From an uncultured Curtobacterium sp. (GTDB taxonomy: Bacteria > Actinomycetota > Actinomycetes > Actinomycetales > Microbacteriaceae), in NCBI GenBank assembly GCA_913778205.1, contig CAJYUW010000019.1:1-64000 (forward strand): a DNA stretch of 64,000 nucleotides, in the 5' to 3' direction. The stretch's first letter is position 1; each line of letters begins with the position of its first letter. The translations under genes were made by a program, and so were the position numbers. Shown here one piece after another: positions 43,493-53,709 of this stretch. Below the pieces are notes generated by a model. The model was not told the origin of the DNA, searched no databases, and saw only the letters and a program-made list of their open reading frames with translations.

Positions 43493-45175
43493 ATGCAGCA
43501 CACGTCCACGCGGCGACGCGCCGGGCTCGCGCTCGGTGCCGCGGTCATCATCGGCGCTGTCGCCCTGCCGGGGACGGCCGAGGCCGTCGCCCAGCTCGCG
43601 CTGAACCAGCACGGCGGCGCCGTCCGACACCAGGGCGACCAGACCCGGACGGTCCGCCAGGCCATCCAGGACGCCGGTGCGAAGAACGTCATCCTGCTCA
43701 TCGGCGACGGGATGGGCGACTCGGAGATCACCGTGGCGCGCAACTACCAGTACGGCGCCGCCGGTCGTCTCCCCGGCCTCGACGCCCTGCCGATGACGGG
43801 CTCGTACACGACCTACTCGCTCGTCAAGGACGGTGCCGACAAGGGCAAGCCCGACTTCGTCACCGACTCCGCCGCGTCCGGCAGCGCCTGGGCGACCGGG
43901 ACGAAGACGTACGACGGCGCGATCTCGGTCGACATCGACGGGAAGCCGCAGCAGACCCTGCTCGAGCTCGCCAAGGCGAACGGGTACAAGACCGGCGACG
44001 TCTCGACGGCGGAGATCCAGGACGCCACCCCCGCGGTCCAGGTCGCGCACGTCGGATCGCGCTCGTGCTACGGCCCGGACACGGCGGCGTGCGGCACCGA
44101 CGCGCTGCAGGCCGGCGGACTCGGGTCGATCAGCGAGCAGCTGCTGAACGCACGCCCTGACGTCACGCTCGGCGGCGGCTCGGCGAGCTTCCAGCAGACC
44201 GCGAAGGCCGGTCAGTGGGCGGGGGAGACCCTCTTCGAGCAGGCCGACGAGCGCGGCTACCAGGTCGTCGACGACGCCGCCGGACTCGCGGCCGTCCGCA
44301 CGGCCGACCAGCGTCGGCCGCTGCTCGGCCTCTTCACCCCTGGCAACTTCCCGACGCGGTACGCCCCGACCACCGCGACCGTCGGCGGCGCCAGCAACGC
44401 CCCGACGCGCTGCACGCCGAACCCGGCCCGCCTCGACACCGGCCTCTCGCTGGCGTCGCTGACGGACAAGTCCATCGACCTGCTCCAGCGGCAGCGTGGG
44501 AAGAAGGGCTTCTTCCTGCAGGTCGAGGGCGCGAGCATCGACAAGCAGGACCACGCCGCGGACGCCTGCGGCCAGATCGGCGAGACGATCGACTTCGACG
44601 AGGCCGTGCAGACCGCACTCGCGTTCGCGAAGCGGGACGGCAACACGCTCGTCATCGCGACCGCCGACCACGCCCACTCGAGCCAGATCGTCGACAACAC
44701 CCCGCCGACCGCGCTCTCGACCGCGCTCGTCACCGCCGACGGCACCACGATGAAGGTCTCGTACGGCACCGCCGGCGCCGGCAGCTCGCAACAGCACACC
44801 GGCACGCAGGTCCGCATCGCCGGCTACGGCCCGGGCGCGGCGAACGTGGTCGGGCTGTCCGACCAGACCGACACGTTCTTCACGATCCGCGACGGGCTCC
44901 GCCTGTCGGAGGACCTCGCCGCCCTGAGCCGCGGTGCGCGGGTCGACGTCTCCGACCGGTCGCCGCGACGCGGCGAGCGCGTGACCGTGACGGGCAGCCG
45001 CTTCGCGGGCGACCGCCAGGTCCGCGTCCGGCTCGGCGACACCGACCTCGGCACCCTCGACCTGGTGGACGGCACGGCGTCGACGACGTGGCGCGCCGAG
45101 CGCGGCGGGACCACGCTCACCTTCACGGGTGTGCAGACCGGGAAGGTCGCGACCGCGCAGGTGCGCGTGCGCTGA
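43493..45175 (+). CDS. phoA: Secreted alkaline phosphatase
   Basis: A 560-residue protein. Signal peptide ([20 protein letters not shown]), metal site [14 protein letters not shown], nucleophile serine in [13 protein letters not shown], and metal ligands in [23 protein letters not shown] and QHTGTQ. A C-terminal beta domain (about 465-560) is added, which may bind cell wall or substrate. It releases phosphate from organic esters outside the cell. Confidence 0.95.
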   Translation: MQHTSTRRRAGLALGAAVIIGAVALPGTAEAVAQLALNQHGGAVRHQGDQTRTVRQAIQDAGAKNVILLIGDGMGDSEITVARNYQYGAAGRLPGLDALPMTGSYTTYSLVKDGADKGKPDFVTDSAASGSAWATGTKTYDGAISVDIDGKPQQTLLELAKANGYKTGDVSTAEIQDATPAVQVAHVGSRSCYGPDTAACGTDALQAGGLGSISEQLLNARPDVTLGGGSASFQQTAKAGQWAGETLFEQADERGYQVVDDAAGLAAVRTADQRRPLLGLFTPGNFPTRYAPTTATVGGASNAPTRCTPNPARLDTGLSLASLTDKSIDLLQRQRGKKGFFLQVEGASIDKQDHAADACGQIGETIDFDEAVQTALAFAKRDGNTLVIATADHAHSSQIVDNTPPTALSTALVTADGTTMKVSYGTAGAGSSQQHTGTQVRIAGYGPGAANVVGLSDQTDTFFTIRDGLRLSEDLAALSRGARVDVSDRSPRRGERVTVTGSRFAGDRQVRVRLGDTDLGTLDLVDGTASTTWRAERGGTTLTFTGVQTGKVATAQVRVR

Positions 45176-45185
45176 CGCGCCGTCC

Positions 45186-45231
45186 ACGGACGGGAGGCAC
45201 GGTGCCGGCTGGCACCGTGCCTCCCGTCCGT
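45186..45231 (+). terminator. Terminator after phoA
   Basis: A 21-bp perfect stem (45186-45206 with 45211-45231) and a GGCT loop. Confidence 0.9.
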
Positions 45232-45340
45232 CGTGGTGCCGGCCCGCACCGGACCAGCCGTGCGTCGCGGTGTCCGTGCCGACCGGCCGCACCACCGACC
45301 GCACCACCGGCCGCGCCGGGAGGGTCGGACCGACGCGCGG

Positions 45341-46852
45341 TCAGGAGGCGTCGCGGATGCGTCGCACGACGGCGGTCGTCGAGTGCTCGGCCACGTAGTC
45401 GACCATGACGACCTCGCCGCCGTACTCGCGGACCACGGCGGTCTCGCTGAGCATCTCGGGCGAGTAGTCCCCGCCCTTGACGTAGACGTCAGGTCGGATG
45501 CGTCGCAGCAGGGGGATCGGGGTGTCTGTCGCGAAGACGGTGACGAGGTCGACGCACGCCAGCGCAGCGAGGACGCCGGCGCGGTCCTCCGCGGTGTTGA
45601 TCGGTCGCTCCGGGCCCTTTAACCGGCGCACGGAGTCGTCGTCGTTCAGCGCGACGACGAGCAGGTCGCCGAGTTCGCTCGCCTGCCGGAGGTACGTCGT
45701 GTGCCCACGGTGGACGACGTCGAAGCAGCCGTTCGTGAACACGATGCGGCGACCGGCGGCGCGGGCAGCCGCGACGGCGTCCGCGAGCTCGTCGTCGTCC
45801 ACGACGGTCTCGGCCGGCGCGGTCACGGAGTCGACCAGGGCGCGTGCCGAGCACACGGAGGTCCCGACCTCGCGGACGACGACGTCCGCTGCGGCCTGCG
45901 CGAGGGACACCGCCTGCCATCGGGTGGCACCGACGGCGAGCGCCACCGTGGCTGCCGCACAGAAGGTGTCCCCGGCGCCGGACGCCTGCTGCTCGACCGC
46001 AGGCGTGGCGCGGGTCCGGAACACGGGATTCGGTCCGGCGCCGGCGTCGGTCGGGGCTCCGGGTTCGAGCAGGACGGTGCCGTCGCGGTCGAGCGTCACG
46101 ACCGCCGCACGGGCGCCCGTCGCCGCGAGGACGTCGTCGCGCGCCTCGACGACCGCCGTCACCCGCGCCGCCCCCTGCCCCAGGTCGTGGGACCGGGTAC
46201 CGGCCGCGTGGGCGAGCAGCGCAGCGGTCTCGCCGGCGTTCGGCGTCACGAGGTCCGGCTGGAGCACCGCCCAGCGGGTCAGGTCGTGCGCGTCCACGAC
46301 CAGGGCCGCCGGCCGGTCGCGGTCGAGCATCGGTACAACCGCCTCCGGGTCGACGCCGAGGCCGTAGTCGCAGACCGTGGCGGCGTCGGCACAGCGGACG
46401 GCACGGGCGACGGCCTCGCCGAACCGTGCTCGGGCGTCGCCCTCCGGCGGCGCGGCGACGTCGTCGACGCGGACCACGACGCGGTCGCCGCCGACGATGC
46501 GGTCCTTCGTGGTGGTGCGGGCCCCCGGGACCTCCACGAGGAACGTCGTGTCGACGCCGGCGGCGGTGAGTCGGTCGCGCAGGGTCCTGCCGGACTCGTC
46601 GTCGCCGACGTACCCGACCAGGCGGACCCGGGCACCGAGCGCGCGGGCGTTCACCGCGGTGTTCGCCGCGCCGCCGGGGACGGCGATGCGCTCGGTCACG
46701 CGCACGACCGGGGCGGGCGCCTCGCGCGAGACCCGATCGGCCTCGCCGACGGTCCAGCGGTCGAGGATGCCGTCGCCGATCACGACGACGAGCGGTTCGC
46801 GGTCGTCGATCCGTCCGACGAGGTCGCGCACGAGGCGCACGTCGGCGGTCAC
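45341..46852 (-). CDS. hldE: Bifunctional HldE-like heptose kinase/nucleotidyltransferase
   Basis: A 503-residue protein. The PfkB-type kinase domain (about 20-335) has GGAANTAVNARALGARVRLV and the anion-hole/catalytic QASGAGDTFCAA. The nucleotidyltransferase (about 355-500) has TNGCFDVVHRGHTTYL (HxGH). In LPS biosynthesis HldE phosphorylates D-glycero-D-manno-heptose-7-P and then adenylylates it. ATG 46852 overlaps the upstream aldehyde dehydrogenase stop. A second paralogue lies at 50349. Confidence 0.88.
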   Translation of the reverse strand: MTADVRLVRDLVGRIDDREPLVVVIGDGILDRWTVGEADRVSREAPAPVVRVTERIAVPGGAANTAVNARALGARVRLVGYVGDDESGRTLRDRLTAAGVDTTFLVEVPGARTTTKDRIVGGDRVVVRVDDVAAPPEGDARARFGEAVARAVRCADAATVCDYGLGVDPEAVVPMLDRDRPAALVVDAHDLTRWAVLQPDLVTPNAGETAALLAHAAGTRSHDLGQGAARVTAVVEARDDVLAATGARAAVVTLDRDGTVLLEPGAPTDAGAGPNPVFRTRATPAVEQQASGAGDTFCAAATVALAVGATRWQAVSLAQAAADVVVREVGTSVCSARALVDSVTAPAETVVDDDELADAVAAARAAGRRIVFTNGCFDVVHRGHTTYLRQASELGDLLVVALNDDDSVRRLKGPERPINTAEDRAGVLAALACVDLVTVFATDTPIPLLRRIRPDVYVKGGDYSPEMLSETAVVREYGGEVVMVDYVAEHSTTAVVRRIRDAS

Positions 46853-48258
46853 CGCGCACCACCGGCCGGCTCGAGGTGGACGACGGTCGTCGTGGTGAGT
46901 TCGTCGAGCAGGTGCGGGCCGTAGCCGAACCCGGAGCCGGAGGCGCCGCGGGGTTCGGCGCTCCCGCCCGGAGCGCCACCGAACACGGCGTTGACCTTGA
47001 CGGTGCCGACCGGGAGCTCCGCCGCGGCACGGAGCGCGTTGCCGGTGTCGTTCGTGAGGACCGTGGCAGCGAGACCGTAGCGGTCAGCCGCGGCGAGGCG
47101 GAGCCCCTCCTCGAAGGAGTCGACGACGCGCACCGGGGCCACCGGGCCGAAGGTCTCCTCGGTCATCACGGTCATGTCGTCGGCCACCTCGGTGAGGACG
47201 GTGGCCGGGTACGCCGATCCGGGCCCGTCGGGGACGACGCCGCCCGTGCGGACGACGGCACCGCCGTCGGCTGCGTCGCGGACCTGGGCGTGCACGGCGT
47301 CCCGCATCCGGGCGTCCACCAGCGGGCCGTACTCCGCCGACGGTGCTGCCGTGCGGCGGTCGGCCTCGGCGACGAGTGCGGCGACGAACGCGTCGGCGAC
47401 CGCGCGGTGGACGTACACGCGCTCGACGCTCGTGCAGATCTGCCCCGTGTTGGCGAACGCTCCGAGCGCGACCTGCGCCGCAGCCCACGCGGGCTCGACG
47501 TCGGCGTCGACGACGACCGCGTCGTTGCCCCCGTTCTCGCGCACGACGTGGGCCCGGGTCCGGGCGGCGACCTCGGACAGCCGGTCGCCGGTGGCGGTCG
47601 AGCCGACGTGCGCGTAGACGTCGATGCCGTCCTGCTCGAGCAGCAGCTCGCCCGTGGCCGCGTCACCGTCGACGCCGACGAGGACGCCATCGGGCAGGGC
47701 CGCGGCGAGGAGGGCGTTCAGGCGCGCGATGGTCGCGGGGCAGCGCTCCGAGCCCTTGTGCACCACGGTGTTGCCCGTGACGATCGCGGCACCGAGGATC
47801 CCGCAGGCGACGGCGACCGGGTCGTTCCACGGCGTCAGCGCGAGCACGACACCGCGGGGGTGCGGGACGGTCCAGTCAGCCGCTCCGTGCCGGCCCCGGA
47901 GCGACTCGCCCCGGTGCACGGGCCCGAGCTCCGCGTACTGCAGGAGCGTCCCGATGCCGGCCTCGACCCCGCCGAGGGCATCCCCGGGGACCTTCCCGGT
48001 CTCCCGGGTGTTCAGTGCTGCGAGCTCGTCTGCGTGCTCTCGCAGCTGCTCGGCGGCGGCACGGAGCAACGCCCCGCGCTCCGCCGGTGCCGTTCGACGC
48101 CAGCCCGCAGCGGCTGCTCGGGCCCGCGCGACCGCTCCGCGGACGTCCTCCTCGGTGGCGCGCGGTGTGGTCGACGCGACGGAGCCGTCGACGGGGTCGG
48201 TGACGACCAGGTCGGCACCGGCCGGGTCGGCGGCGGTACGGGGGGCGGTGAGGGTCAT
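46849..48258 (-). CDS. Aldehyde dehydrogenase, succinate-semialdehyde-type
   Basis: A 469-residue ALDH. Catalytic Cys in FANTGQICTSVERVYV, catalytic Glu in VVRENGGND (in place of the usual ELGG), cofactor motif LTPWNDPVAVACG. It oxidises an aldehyde to an acid with NAD(P)+; the substrate cannot be read. Located upstream of and overlapping HldE, it may act on a sugar-derived aldehyde in the glycan pathway, or be an unrelated passenger. ATG 48258 has GAAGGACCAGC before it. Confidence 0.88.
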   Translation of the reverse strand: MTLTAPRTAADPAGADLVVTDPVDGSVASTTPRATEEDVRGAVARARAAAAGWRRTAPAERGALLRAAAEQLREHADELAALNTRETGKVPGDALGGVEAGIGTLLQYAELGPVHRGESLRGRHGAADWTVPHPRGVVLALTPWNDPVAVACGILGAAIVTGNTVVHKGSERCPATIARLNALLAAALPDGVLVGVDGDAATGELLLEQDGIDVYAHVGSTATGDRLSEVAARTRAHVVRENGGNDAVVVDADVEPAWAAAQVALGAFANTGQICTSVERVYVHRAVADAFVAALVAEADRRTAAPSAEYGPLVDARMRDAVHAQVRDAADGGAVVRTGGVVPDGPGSAYPATVLTEVADDMTVMTEETFGPVAPVRVVDSFEEGLRLAAADRYGLAATVLTNDTGNALRAAAELPVGTVKVNAVFGGAPGGSAEPRGASGSGFGYGPHLLDELTTTTVVHLEPAGGAR

Positions 48259-48375
48259 GCTGGTCCTTCCGTGCGGGACTCGCACGCTCCTCCGTGCCGA
48301 CTGGGGGCGTCCACGGGTCCGCGCTTCTCGTCCATCGGGCACGGACGTCCGGGTCGACCCGGGTAGGAACGAGGG

Positions 48376-49470
48376 GTGCAGCTGATCGGCAACGGTGGCC
48401 CCCGGTTCGACGACGTCCACGAGATCGCGGTGCTGCGGGGCGGGGGACTCGGCGACCTGCTGTTCGCCGTGCCCGCGATCGACGCCCTCGCCGCCGCGTA
48501 CCCGGAAGCCCGCATCACGCTGCTCGGGACGCCCGTCGCTCCGGCGGTGCTCGACGGTCGCACCGCGTCCGTGCACGCCTTCGAGGAACTGCCGGTCGTG
48601 CCCGGGGTCCGCGACTCCGGCGACGGCGCACCGAGCCGCGCCGACTTCGATGCCCGGACGCAGGGCCGGTTCGACCTCGCCGTGCAGCTCCACGGTGGTG
48701 GGCGGAACTCGAACCCGTTCCTGCTCGGGCTCGGCGCCCGGCACACCGTCGGGACCGCCACGGAGGACGCCGAGGTCCCGGAACGCTGGGTCCGCTACGT
48801 CTACTACCAGCACGAGGTGGTCCGCGCGCTCGAGGTCGTGTCGCTCGCGGGTGCCGCCCCGGTCGGGCTCGACCCACGCGTCCTCGTCACGGAGCCCGAG
48901 CGGCTCGCCGTCCGCGAGCGGCTCGGGGTCGCGCACCGGCTCGTCGCGGTGCACCCCGGCGCGACGGACCCCCGTCGCCGCTGGAGCCCGGAGCGGTTCG
49001 CGGCGGTCGCGCGGGATCGGCTCGCGGCGGGGGACGACGTCGTCCTCGTCGGGGACGGCTCGGACCGGGCCGCGGCCGACGCGATCCGCGCCCAGCTCGG
49101 GGACGTGGCGCGCGTGCACGACCTCGTGGGCGCGCTGCCGCTGACCGAGCTGCCCGTGGTCCTCGCCGCCGCGGACGTGATGGTCGGCGACGACTCCGGG
49201 CCGCGTCACCTCGCGGTCGCGGTCGGCACGCCCACCGTCGGCGTGTTCTGGTTCGGCAACGTCGTCAACGCGGGACCGTTCGACCGCGGTCGGCACCGCG
49301 TCCACATGTCCTTCGTCACGCGGTGTCCGGTGTGCGGGATCGACGTCACGCAGGTCGGCTGGACCGCCGAACGCTGCGAGCACGACCCGTCCTTCGTCGA
49401 CGACGTCACGCCGGAGGCCGTGCTGACGGACGTCGTCGACCTCCTGGCGACGGTCGCGCCGCGACCCTGA
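48376..49470 (+). CDS. GT9-family (heptosyltransferase-like) glycosyltransferase
   Basis: A 364-residue GT-B protein: RGGGLGDLLFAVPAIDALAA at the N-terminus, VAVHPGATDPRRRWSPERFA (sugar-nucleotide site) and VGDDSGPRHLAVAVGTPTVG. GT9 enzymes transfer heptose from ADP-heptose, normally onto LPS inner core; here, in a Gram-positive, the acceptor must be another glycan. GTG 48376 is the likely start. Divergent from the ALDH operon. Confidence 0.88.
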   Translation: MQLIGNGGPRFDDVHEIAVLRGGGLGDLLFAVPAIDALAAAYPEARITLLGTPVAPAVLDGRTASVHAFEELPVVPGVRDSGDGAPSRADFDARTQGRFDLAVQLHGGGRNSNPFLLGLGARHTVGTATEDAEVPERWVRYVYYQHEVVRALEVVSLAGAAPVGLDPRVLVTEPERLAVRERLGVAHRLVAVHPGATDPRRRWSPERFAAVARDRLAAGDDVVLVGDGSDRAAADAIRAQLGDVARVHDLVGALPLTELPVVLAAADVMVGDDSGPRHLAVAVGTPTVGVFWFGNVVNAGPFDRGRHRVHMSFVTRCPVCGIDVTQVGWTAERCEHDPSFVDDVTPEAVLTDVVDLLATVAPRP

Positions 49471-49507
49471 CCGCCGCGACCCTGACCGCCGCGACGCCCG
49501 GTGCTGG

Positions 49508-50212
49508 CTAGGGCCAGCTCGGCTCGGTCGCCGGCATGATCGACAGCTCCCGGATCTCGCACCCCGCGGGCTGCGACAGCGCGAACAGGATCGAGTTCGC
49601 GACGTACTCGGGCTCGATGAGCTGCGCGTCGGGGCCGGGCTTGTACTGCTCGGTCCGCCCCTCGAAGAAGGCCGTCCGCATGCCCGCGGGGATGATGTTC
49701 GTCACGCCGATGCGGCCGGCCGTCTCCGCGGCCAGGGCCTGCGAGAACCCGCGGACGCCGAACTTCGACGCCGAGTACGCGGTGCCGTCGCCGACGCCGC
49801 GGAGTGCGAGTGACGAGGAGATCGTCACGACACGGCCGTGCGTGGTCTCGAGCGCGGGCAGCGCTGCACGCACGACGGCGGCCGTCCCGAGGAGGTTCAC
49901 GCCGACGATGCGTTCCCAGTCGCCGGACGAGATGCCGCCGAGCGGGGCCGGGGTGTCGACGCCGGCGGCGGTGACGACCGCGTCGAGTCCGCCGTGCCGC
50001 TCCGCTGCCTGGCGGACCGCGCGCTCGGTGGCCCCGGTGTCGGTGACGTCCACGGCGACGGCGTCGGTGCCCTCCGGCACGGTGTCGACCCGGAGGTCGA
50101 GGACGAGGGGGGTGCCGCCGGCCTCGGCGACCGCAGCGGCGACCGCCGCGCCGAGACCCGAGGCGCCGCCGGTGACGAGGACGCGGCCGATGGGGGTGGT
50201 GGAGACGGGCAT
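49508..50212 (-). CDS. Short-chain dehydrogenase/reductase
   Basis: A 234-residue classical SDR: VLVTGGASGLGAAVAAAVAE (cofactor TGxxxGxG), NAAG-equivalent TAAGVD, catalytic Ser in ISSSLAL and YSASK. The C-terminus ends SIMPATEPSW. Substrate unknown. It is too short and of the wrong subfamily to be HldD, the ADP-heptose epimerase. Separated from the next operon by a terminator. Confidence 0.88.
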   Translation of the reverse strand: MPVSTTPIGRVLVTGGASGLGAAVAAAVAEAGGTPLVLDLRVDTVPEGTDAVAVDVTDTGATERAVRQAAERHGGLDAVVTAAGVDTPAPLGGISSGDWERIVGVNLLGTAAVVRAALPALETTHGRVVTISSSLALRGVGDGTAYSASKFGVRGFSQALAAETAGRIGVTNIIPAGMRTAFFEGRTEQYKPGPDAQLIEPEYVANSILFALSQPAGCEIRELSIMPATEPSWP

Positions 50213-50278
50213 GGACTTCCTTCCGGGAGTGGTGTGGTGCCGGTCCGTCGGCGGTGCCGGCGGGACGTGTGGTGACCG

Positions 50279-50330
50279 GTGACGGACGGGAGGCCCGTGG
50301 CGGCGGTGCGCCGCGCCTCCCGTCCGTCAC
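50279..50330 (-). terminator. Terminator after the gmhA-hldE operon
   Basis: A 16-bp stem (50279-50294 with 50315-50330), GACGGACGGGAGGC-type, between the SDR start and the hldE stop at 50349. Confidence 0.85.
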
Positions 50331-50348
50331 GTGGTCGGGTGTGTCGGG

Positions 50349-51740
50349 TCAGCCGACCGCGGCGAGTGCCGCGGCGAGCCGCGTGGTGGAGCGACCCGGG
50401 TGGAACGGCACCGTGACGACCCGCCCGCCCCACTCGGCGAGGGTCACGGCTTCCGGGAGGTCGGCTGCGTCGTAGTCGCCGCCCTTGGCCCAGACGTCCG
50501 GACGGAACCGCCGGAGTGCCTCCTCCGGGGTGTGCTCGTCGAAGACCACGACCGCGTCGACGCAGTCCAGCGCGAGCAGGAGCTCGACGCGGTCGTCCTG
50601 CGTCATGATCGGTCGCTCCGGACCCTTCAGCGCTCGGACGGAGTCGTCCGAGTTGAGGCACACGACGAGGCAGTCGCCGAGCGCACGCGCAGCCGAGAGG
50701 ATCCGGGCGTGGCCGGCGTGCAGCAGGTCGAAGCAGCCGCCCGTCGCGACGACGGTCCCACCCTCGGCACGGACCCGGTGCACCAGACGCAGCGCGTCGC
50801 GGTCGACGCCCGGCACGGCCACCGGCTCGGCGCCGCGGTCCGCGAACAGCGCGGTCACACCGCCCGCCGCGAGGTAGGCGGAGGCATCGGCGACCCCGGC
50901 GGCCACGGCGTCCGCGACGTCCGCGCCGTCGGCGAGCGCGACCGCGACCCCGGCGGCGAGCCGGTCACCCGCGCCGCAGGGGTCGCCGGCGGTGGTGGAG
51001 GGTGCCGGGACGAAGCGAGCGCCGGACGCGGAGGCGACGAGGGCACCGCGGTCGCCCAGCGTGACGGCCACGGCACGGGTGCCCCAGCGCTCGCGGAGCG
51101 CCCCGGCGGCGTCGGTCGCGAACGGGACGCCGTCGCCGCCGAGTCCGCTGAGGACACGGGCCTCCGCCGCGTTCGGGGTCGCGACCGTGGTGCCGGGGAC
51201 CGGGGTGGCGCCCCTGGGGTGCGGGTCCCAGACGACGGGGGTGTACGCGGCCACGGCGGTCAGCGCCTCGCGGAGCTCGGGAGCGGCGGCCACCCCGCGG
51301 CCGTAGTCGGCGACGACGATCGCGTCGGCCCCGTCGAGGGCAGCGGTCATCTCGGCGGTGACGGACGGGACCGGCGGTGTCTCGCAGCCCTCGTCGATCC
51401 GGACCAGGGCGTGGTCGACGACGCGCACGCGGGTCTTCACCGGGGTGGGCGCGTCGGACGGCCCGGCGACGACCTGCACGCCGGGGAGGAGCGCGCGCAG
51501 CTCATCGCCCCGGCCGTCGTCGGAGAGCACGGTCACGAGCGTCACGTCGTGGCCGTCCCTCCCGAGCATGGTCGCGACGAGTCCGGCGCCGCCGGCGCGG
51601 CGGTCGTCGGTGCGGACGTCGACCACCGGGACCGGGGCGTCCGGGCTCAGGCGTTCGCTCGTTCCGGAGACGTCGACGTCGAGCAGGGTGTCCCCGACGA
51701 CGACGATGCGTCGCGCGCCGTCGTGTGCGGCGCGGGTCAT
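50349..51740 (-). CDS. hldE: Second bifunctional HldE-like kinase/nucleotidyltransferase
   Basis: A 463-residue paralogue of the 45341 protein. Kinase domain with RAGGAGLVATMLGRDGHDVT and GDPCGAGDRLAAG, nucleotidyltransferase with ATGGCFDLLHAGHARIL (HxGH) and KGPERPIMTQDD. Two full-length HldE-like proteins in one cluster suggest two heptose or polyol nucleotides, or separated kinase and transferase roles. ATG 51740 overlaps the gmhA stop; last gene of a four-gene coupled operon. Confidence 0.87.
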   Translation of the reverse strand: MTRAAHDGARRIVVVGDTLLDVDVSGTSERLSPDAPVPVVDVRTDDRRAGGAGLVATMLGRDGHDVTLVTVLSDDGRGDELRALLPGVQVVAGPSDAPTPVKTRVRVVDHALVRIDEGCETPPVPSVTAEMTAALDGADAIVVADYGRGVAAAPELREALTAVAAYTPVVWDPHPRGATPVPGTTVATPNAAEARVLSGLGGDGVPFATDAAGALRERWGTRAVAVTLGDRGALVASASGARFVPAPSTTAGDPCGAGDRLAAGVAVALADGADVADAVAAGVADASAYLAAGGVTALFADRGAEPVAVPGVDRDALRLVHRVRAEGGTVVATGGCFDLLHAGHARILSAARALGDCLVVCLNSDDSVRALKGPERPIMTQDDRVELLLALDCVDAVVVFDEHTPEEALRRFRPDVWAKGGDYDAADLPEAVTLAEWGGRVVTVPFHPGRSTTRLAAALAAVG

Positions 51741-52357
51741 CGACGGGTTCCTCGGCGGAGAGCGGGCTCCATCGCGCGGCAGAGGGCGTGCACGAGGACG
51801 AGCTGCGCCTCCTGCACGTTCGCGGACGGACCGTCGATGCTGATCGCGTCGTCGACGACCGATGTGAGCGGGTTCGGCCGCGGACCGGTCATGGCGATCG
51901 CGAGGGCGCCCACGGCGCGGGCGGCCTCGGCGGCTCGGAGCAGGTTCGGGCTCCTCCCGCTCGTGCTGAGCAGGACGACGACGTCCCCGGCGCGGGCATG
52001 GGCGCGGACCTGGCGCGCGAATACCTCGTCGTACCCGTAGTCGTTGCCGATCGCGGTCACGGCGGAGGTCTCGGCGTGCAGGGAGATCGCCGAGTACGCC
52101 GGCCGGTCCCCGTCGAACCTGCCGGTCAGCTCGGACGTGAGGTGTTGCGCCTCCGCCGCGGACCCGCCGTTGCCCGCGGCGAGGAGCCGCCGCCCGGCGA
52201 CGAGCCGCGTGGCGATGTCGTCGGCCCAGGCGGCGATGTGGTCGCCGTGGTCGGCGAGCGACGCGATGACGGGGACGGACGCGGCCACGTGGTCGCGGAC
52301 GACCTGCACGCTCGACACCGGGACGGCGTCTGCGGTCTCGGTCGGGGAGATGGTCAT
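51737..52357 (-). CDS. gmhA: Phosphoheptose isomerase-like SIS protein
   Basis: A 206-residue SIS-domain protein: [36 protein letters not shown], and C-terminal [20 protein letters not shown]. GmhA isomerises sedoheptulose-7-P to D-glycero-D-manno-heptose-7-P, the first step in ADP-heptose synthesis. ATG 52357 overlaps the upstream glycosyltransferase stop. Confidence 0.9.
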   Translation of the reverse strand: MTISPTETADAVPVSSVQVVRDHVAASVPVIASLADHGDHIAAWADDIATRLVAGRRLLAAGNGGSAAEAQHLTSELTGRFDGDRPAYSAISLHAETSAVTAIGNDYGYDEVFARQVRAHARAGDVVVLLSTSGRSPNLLRAAEAARAVGALAIAMTGPRPNPLTSVVDDAISIDGPSANVQEAQLVLVHALCRAMEPALRRGTRR

Positions 52358-53709
52358 CGTGCTGTCCTCTCGGTGATCGCGGTGCGACGGGGGGCGCGAC
52401 CTGCGCCGGGACGGGCGTGCGCGCCGGTGTCCCCGCCGCCGCTCGCCCCGGCGACGGGGCCCAAGCCCACGGCGGTGCTGGCGCCGGCACCGGCGACGAG
52501 TCGGTCGTAGACGCGCTCGCTCTCGGCGGCGACCCGCTGCCAGGTGTACCGGGCGACCGCGCGTTCGCGGCCGGCGGCGCCGAACGCCGCACGGCGCGCC
52601 GGGTCCTCGAGGAGCGTGCCGATGGCGGTGGCAACGGCGTCCTCGTCGCGGGGCGGCACGTGGAGGCCGGTGGCGTCCTCCACGACGGTGTCGATCAGTC
52701 CGCCGACGCTCGACGCGACGACGGGGCGGCCGCAGGCCATCGCCTCGAGCGGGACGATGCCGAACGGCTCGTACCAGGGGGCGCAGACCACGACGTCGGC
52801 GCTCCGGTACACCGCGGGCATGTCGTGCTGACCGAGCTGGCCGCGGAAGTGCACGTGGTCGCGGATGCCGAGCTCCCGGGCGAGGGCGTCGAGGCGTTGG
52901 TACTCCGGGTCGTCGGGCAGGTCGGCCCCGGCGACGCCGGCACCGCCGACGACGACGAGCTCGACGTCCCGGCCCTCGTGGACGAGCTCGGCGACGGCGG
53001 CGATGGTCGTCCCGACGCCCTTGCGCTGGACGAGTCGCGATGCGGTGAGGACCCGTTGCGTGCGTCCCCGTGCCTCGACCGGACCCTCGGGGCTGAAGGT
53101 CTCCACGTCGACGCCGCACGGCACGACCGAGATCCGGTGCAGCGGGATGCCGAGTGCCCTGAGCTCGAACGCCTCGTCGGAGCACGTCGCGACGACCTGG
53201 TCGGCGGTCCGTCCGACAGCGGGCTCGACCCACTCGCGCTCGGCGGGGCTCGTGTCCGCCGAACCCTGGTGTCGCCGCTTGACGACGCCGAGGGCATGGA
53301 AGGTCTGCGCGACGGGGATGCGGATCCCGCCGGTCCGGGCCTGCACCTGGGCGACGGCCTCGAGCGCGGCGTGGCCGGACATCCAGAAGTGGGCGTGGAC
53401 GACGTCGGGTCGGTGGACGAACCACTCGGCGGCGAGGACGGCCGCGAACGTCCCCATGTACGGGAAGAGCTCGTCCTTCGACACCGCGCGGGCCGGACCG
53501 GCATCGACGTGGACGACCTCGACACCCGGACGCAGCAGCACACGGGCGGGCAGCTCGGCAGCGTCCCGCCGGGTGTACACGGTCACCCGGTGTCCGCGGT
53601 CGGCGAGCGCTCCGGACAGTTCGGCGACGTGGACGTTCTGTCCGCCTGCGTCGACGCCGCCGAGGGTCGCGAGCGGGCTCGCGTGCTCGGAGACCATCGC
53701 GATCCTCAT
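52354..53709 (-). CDS. GT4-family glycosyltransferase
   Basis: A 451-residue GT-B enzyme: [20 protein letters not shown] near the N-terminus, then [12 protein letters not shown] and [20 protein letters not shown] (EX7E motif). A low-complexity basic tail (about 410-451) follows. Similar to sucrose-phosphate/MshA-like GT4 enzymes. It probably builds the glycan made by this cluster; donor and acceptor unknown. ATG 53709 overlaps the upstream stop. Confidence 0.88.
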   Translation of the reverse strand: MRIAMVSEHASPLATLGGVDAGGQNVHVAELSGALADRGHRVTVYTRRDAAELPARVLLRPGVEVVHVDAGPARAVSKDELFPYMGTFAAVLAAEWFVHRPDVVHAHFWMSGHAALEAVAQVQARTGGIRIPVAQTFHALGVVKRRHQGSADTSPAEREWVEPAVGRTADQVVATCSDEAFELRALGIPLHRISVVPCGVDVETFSPEGPVEARGRTQRVLTASRLVQRKGVGTTIAAVAELVHEGRDVELVVVGGAGVAGADLPDDPEYQRLDALARELGIRDHVHFRGQLGQHDMPAVYRSADVVVCAPWYEPFGIVPLEAMACGRPVVASSVGGLIDTVVEDATGLHVPPRDEDAVATAIGTLLEDPARRAAFGAAGRERAVARYTWQRVAAESERVYDRLVAGAGASTAVGLGPVAGASGGGDTGAHARPGAGRAPRRTAITERTAR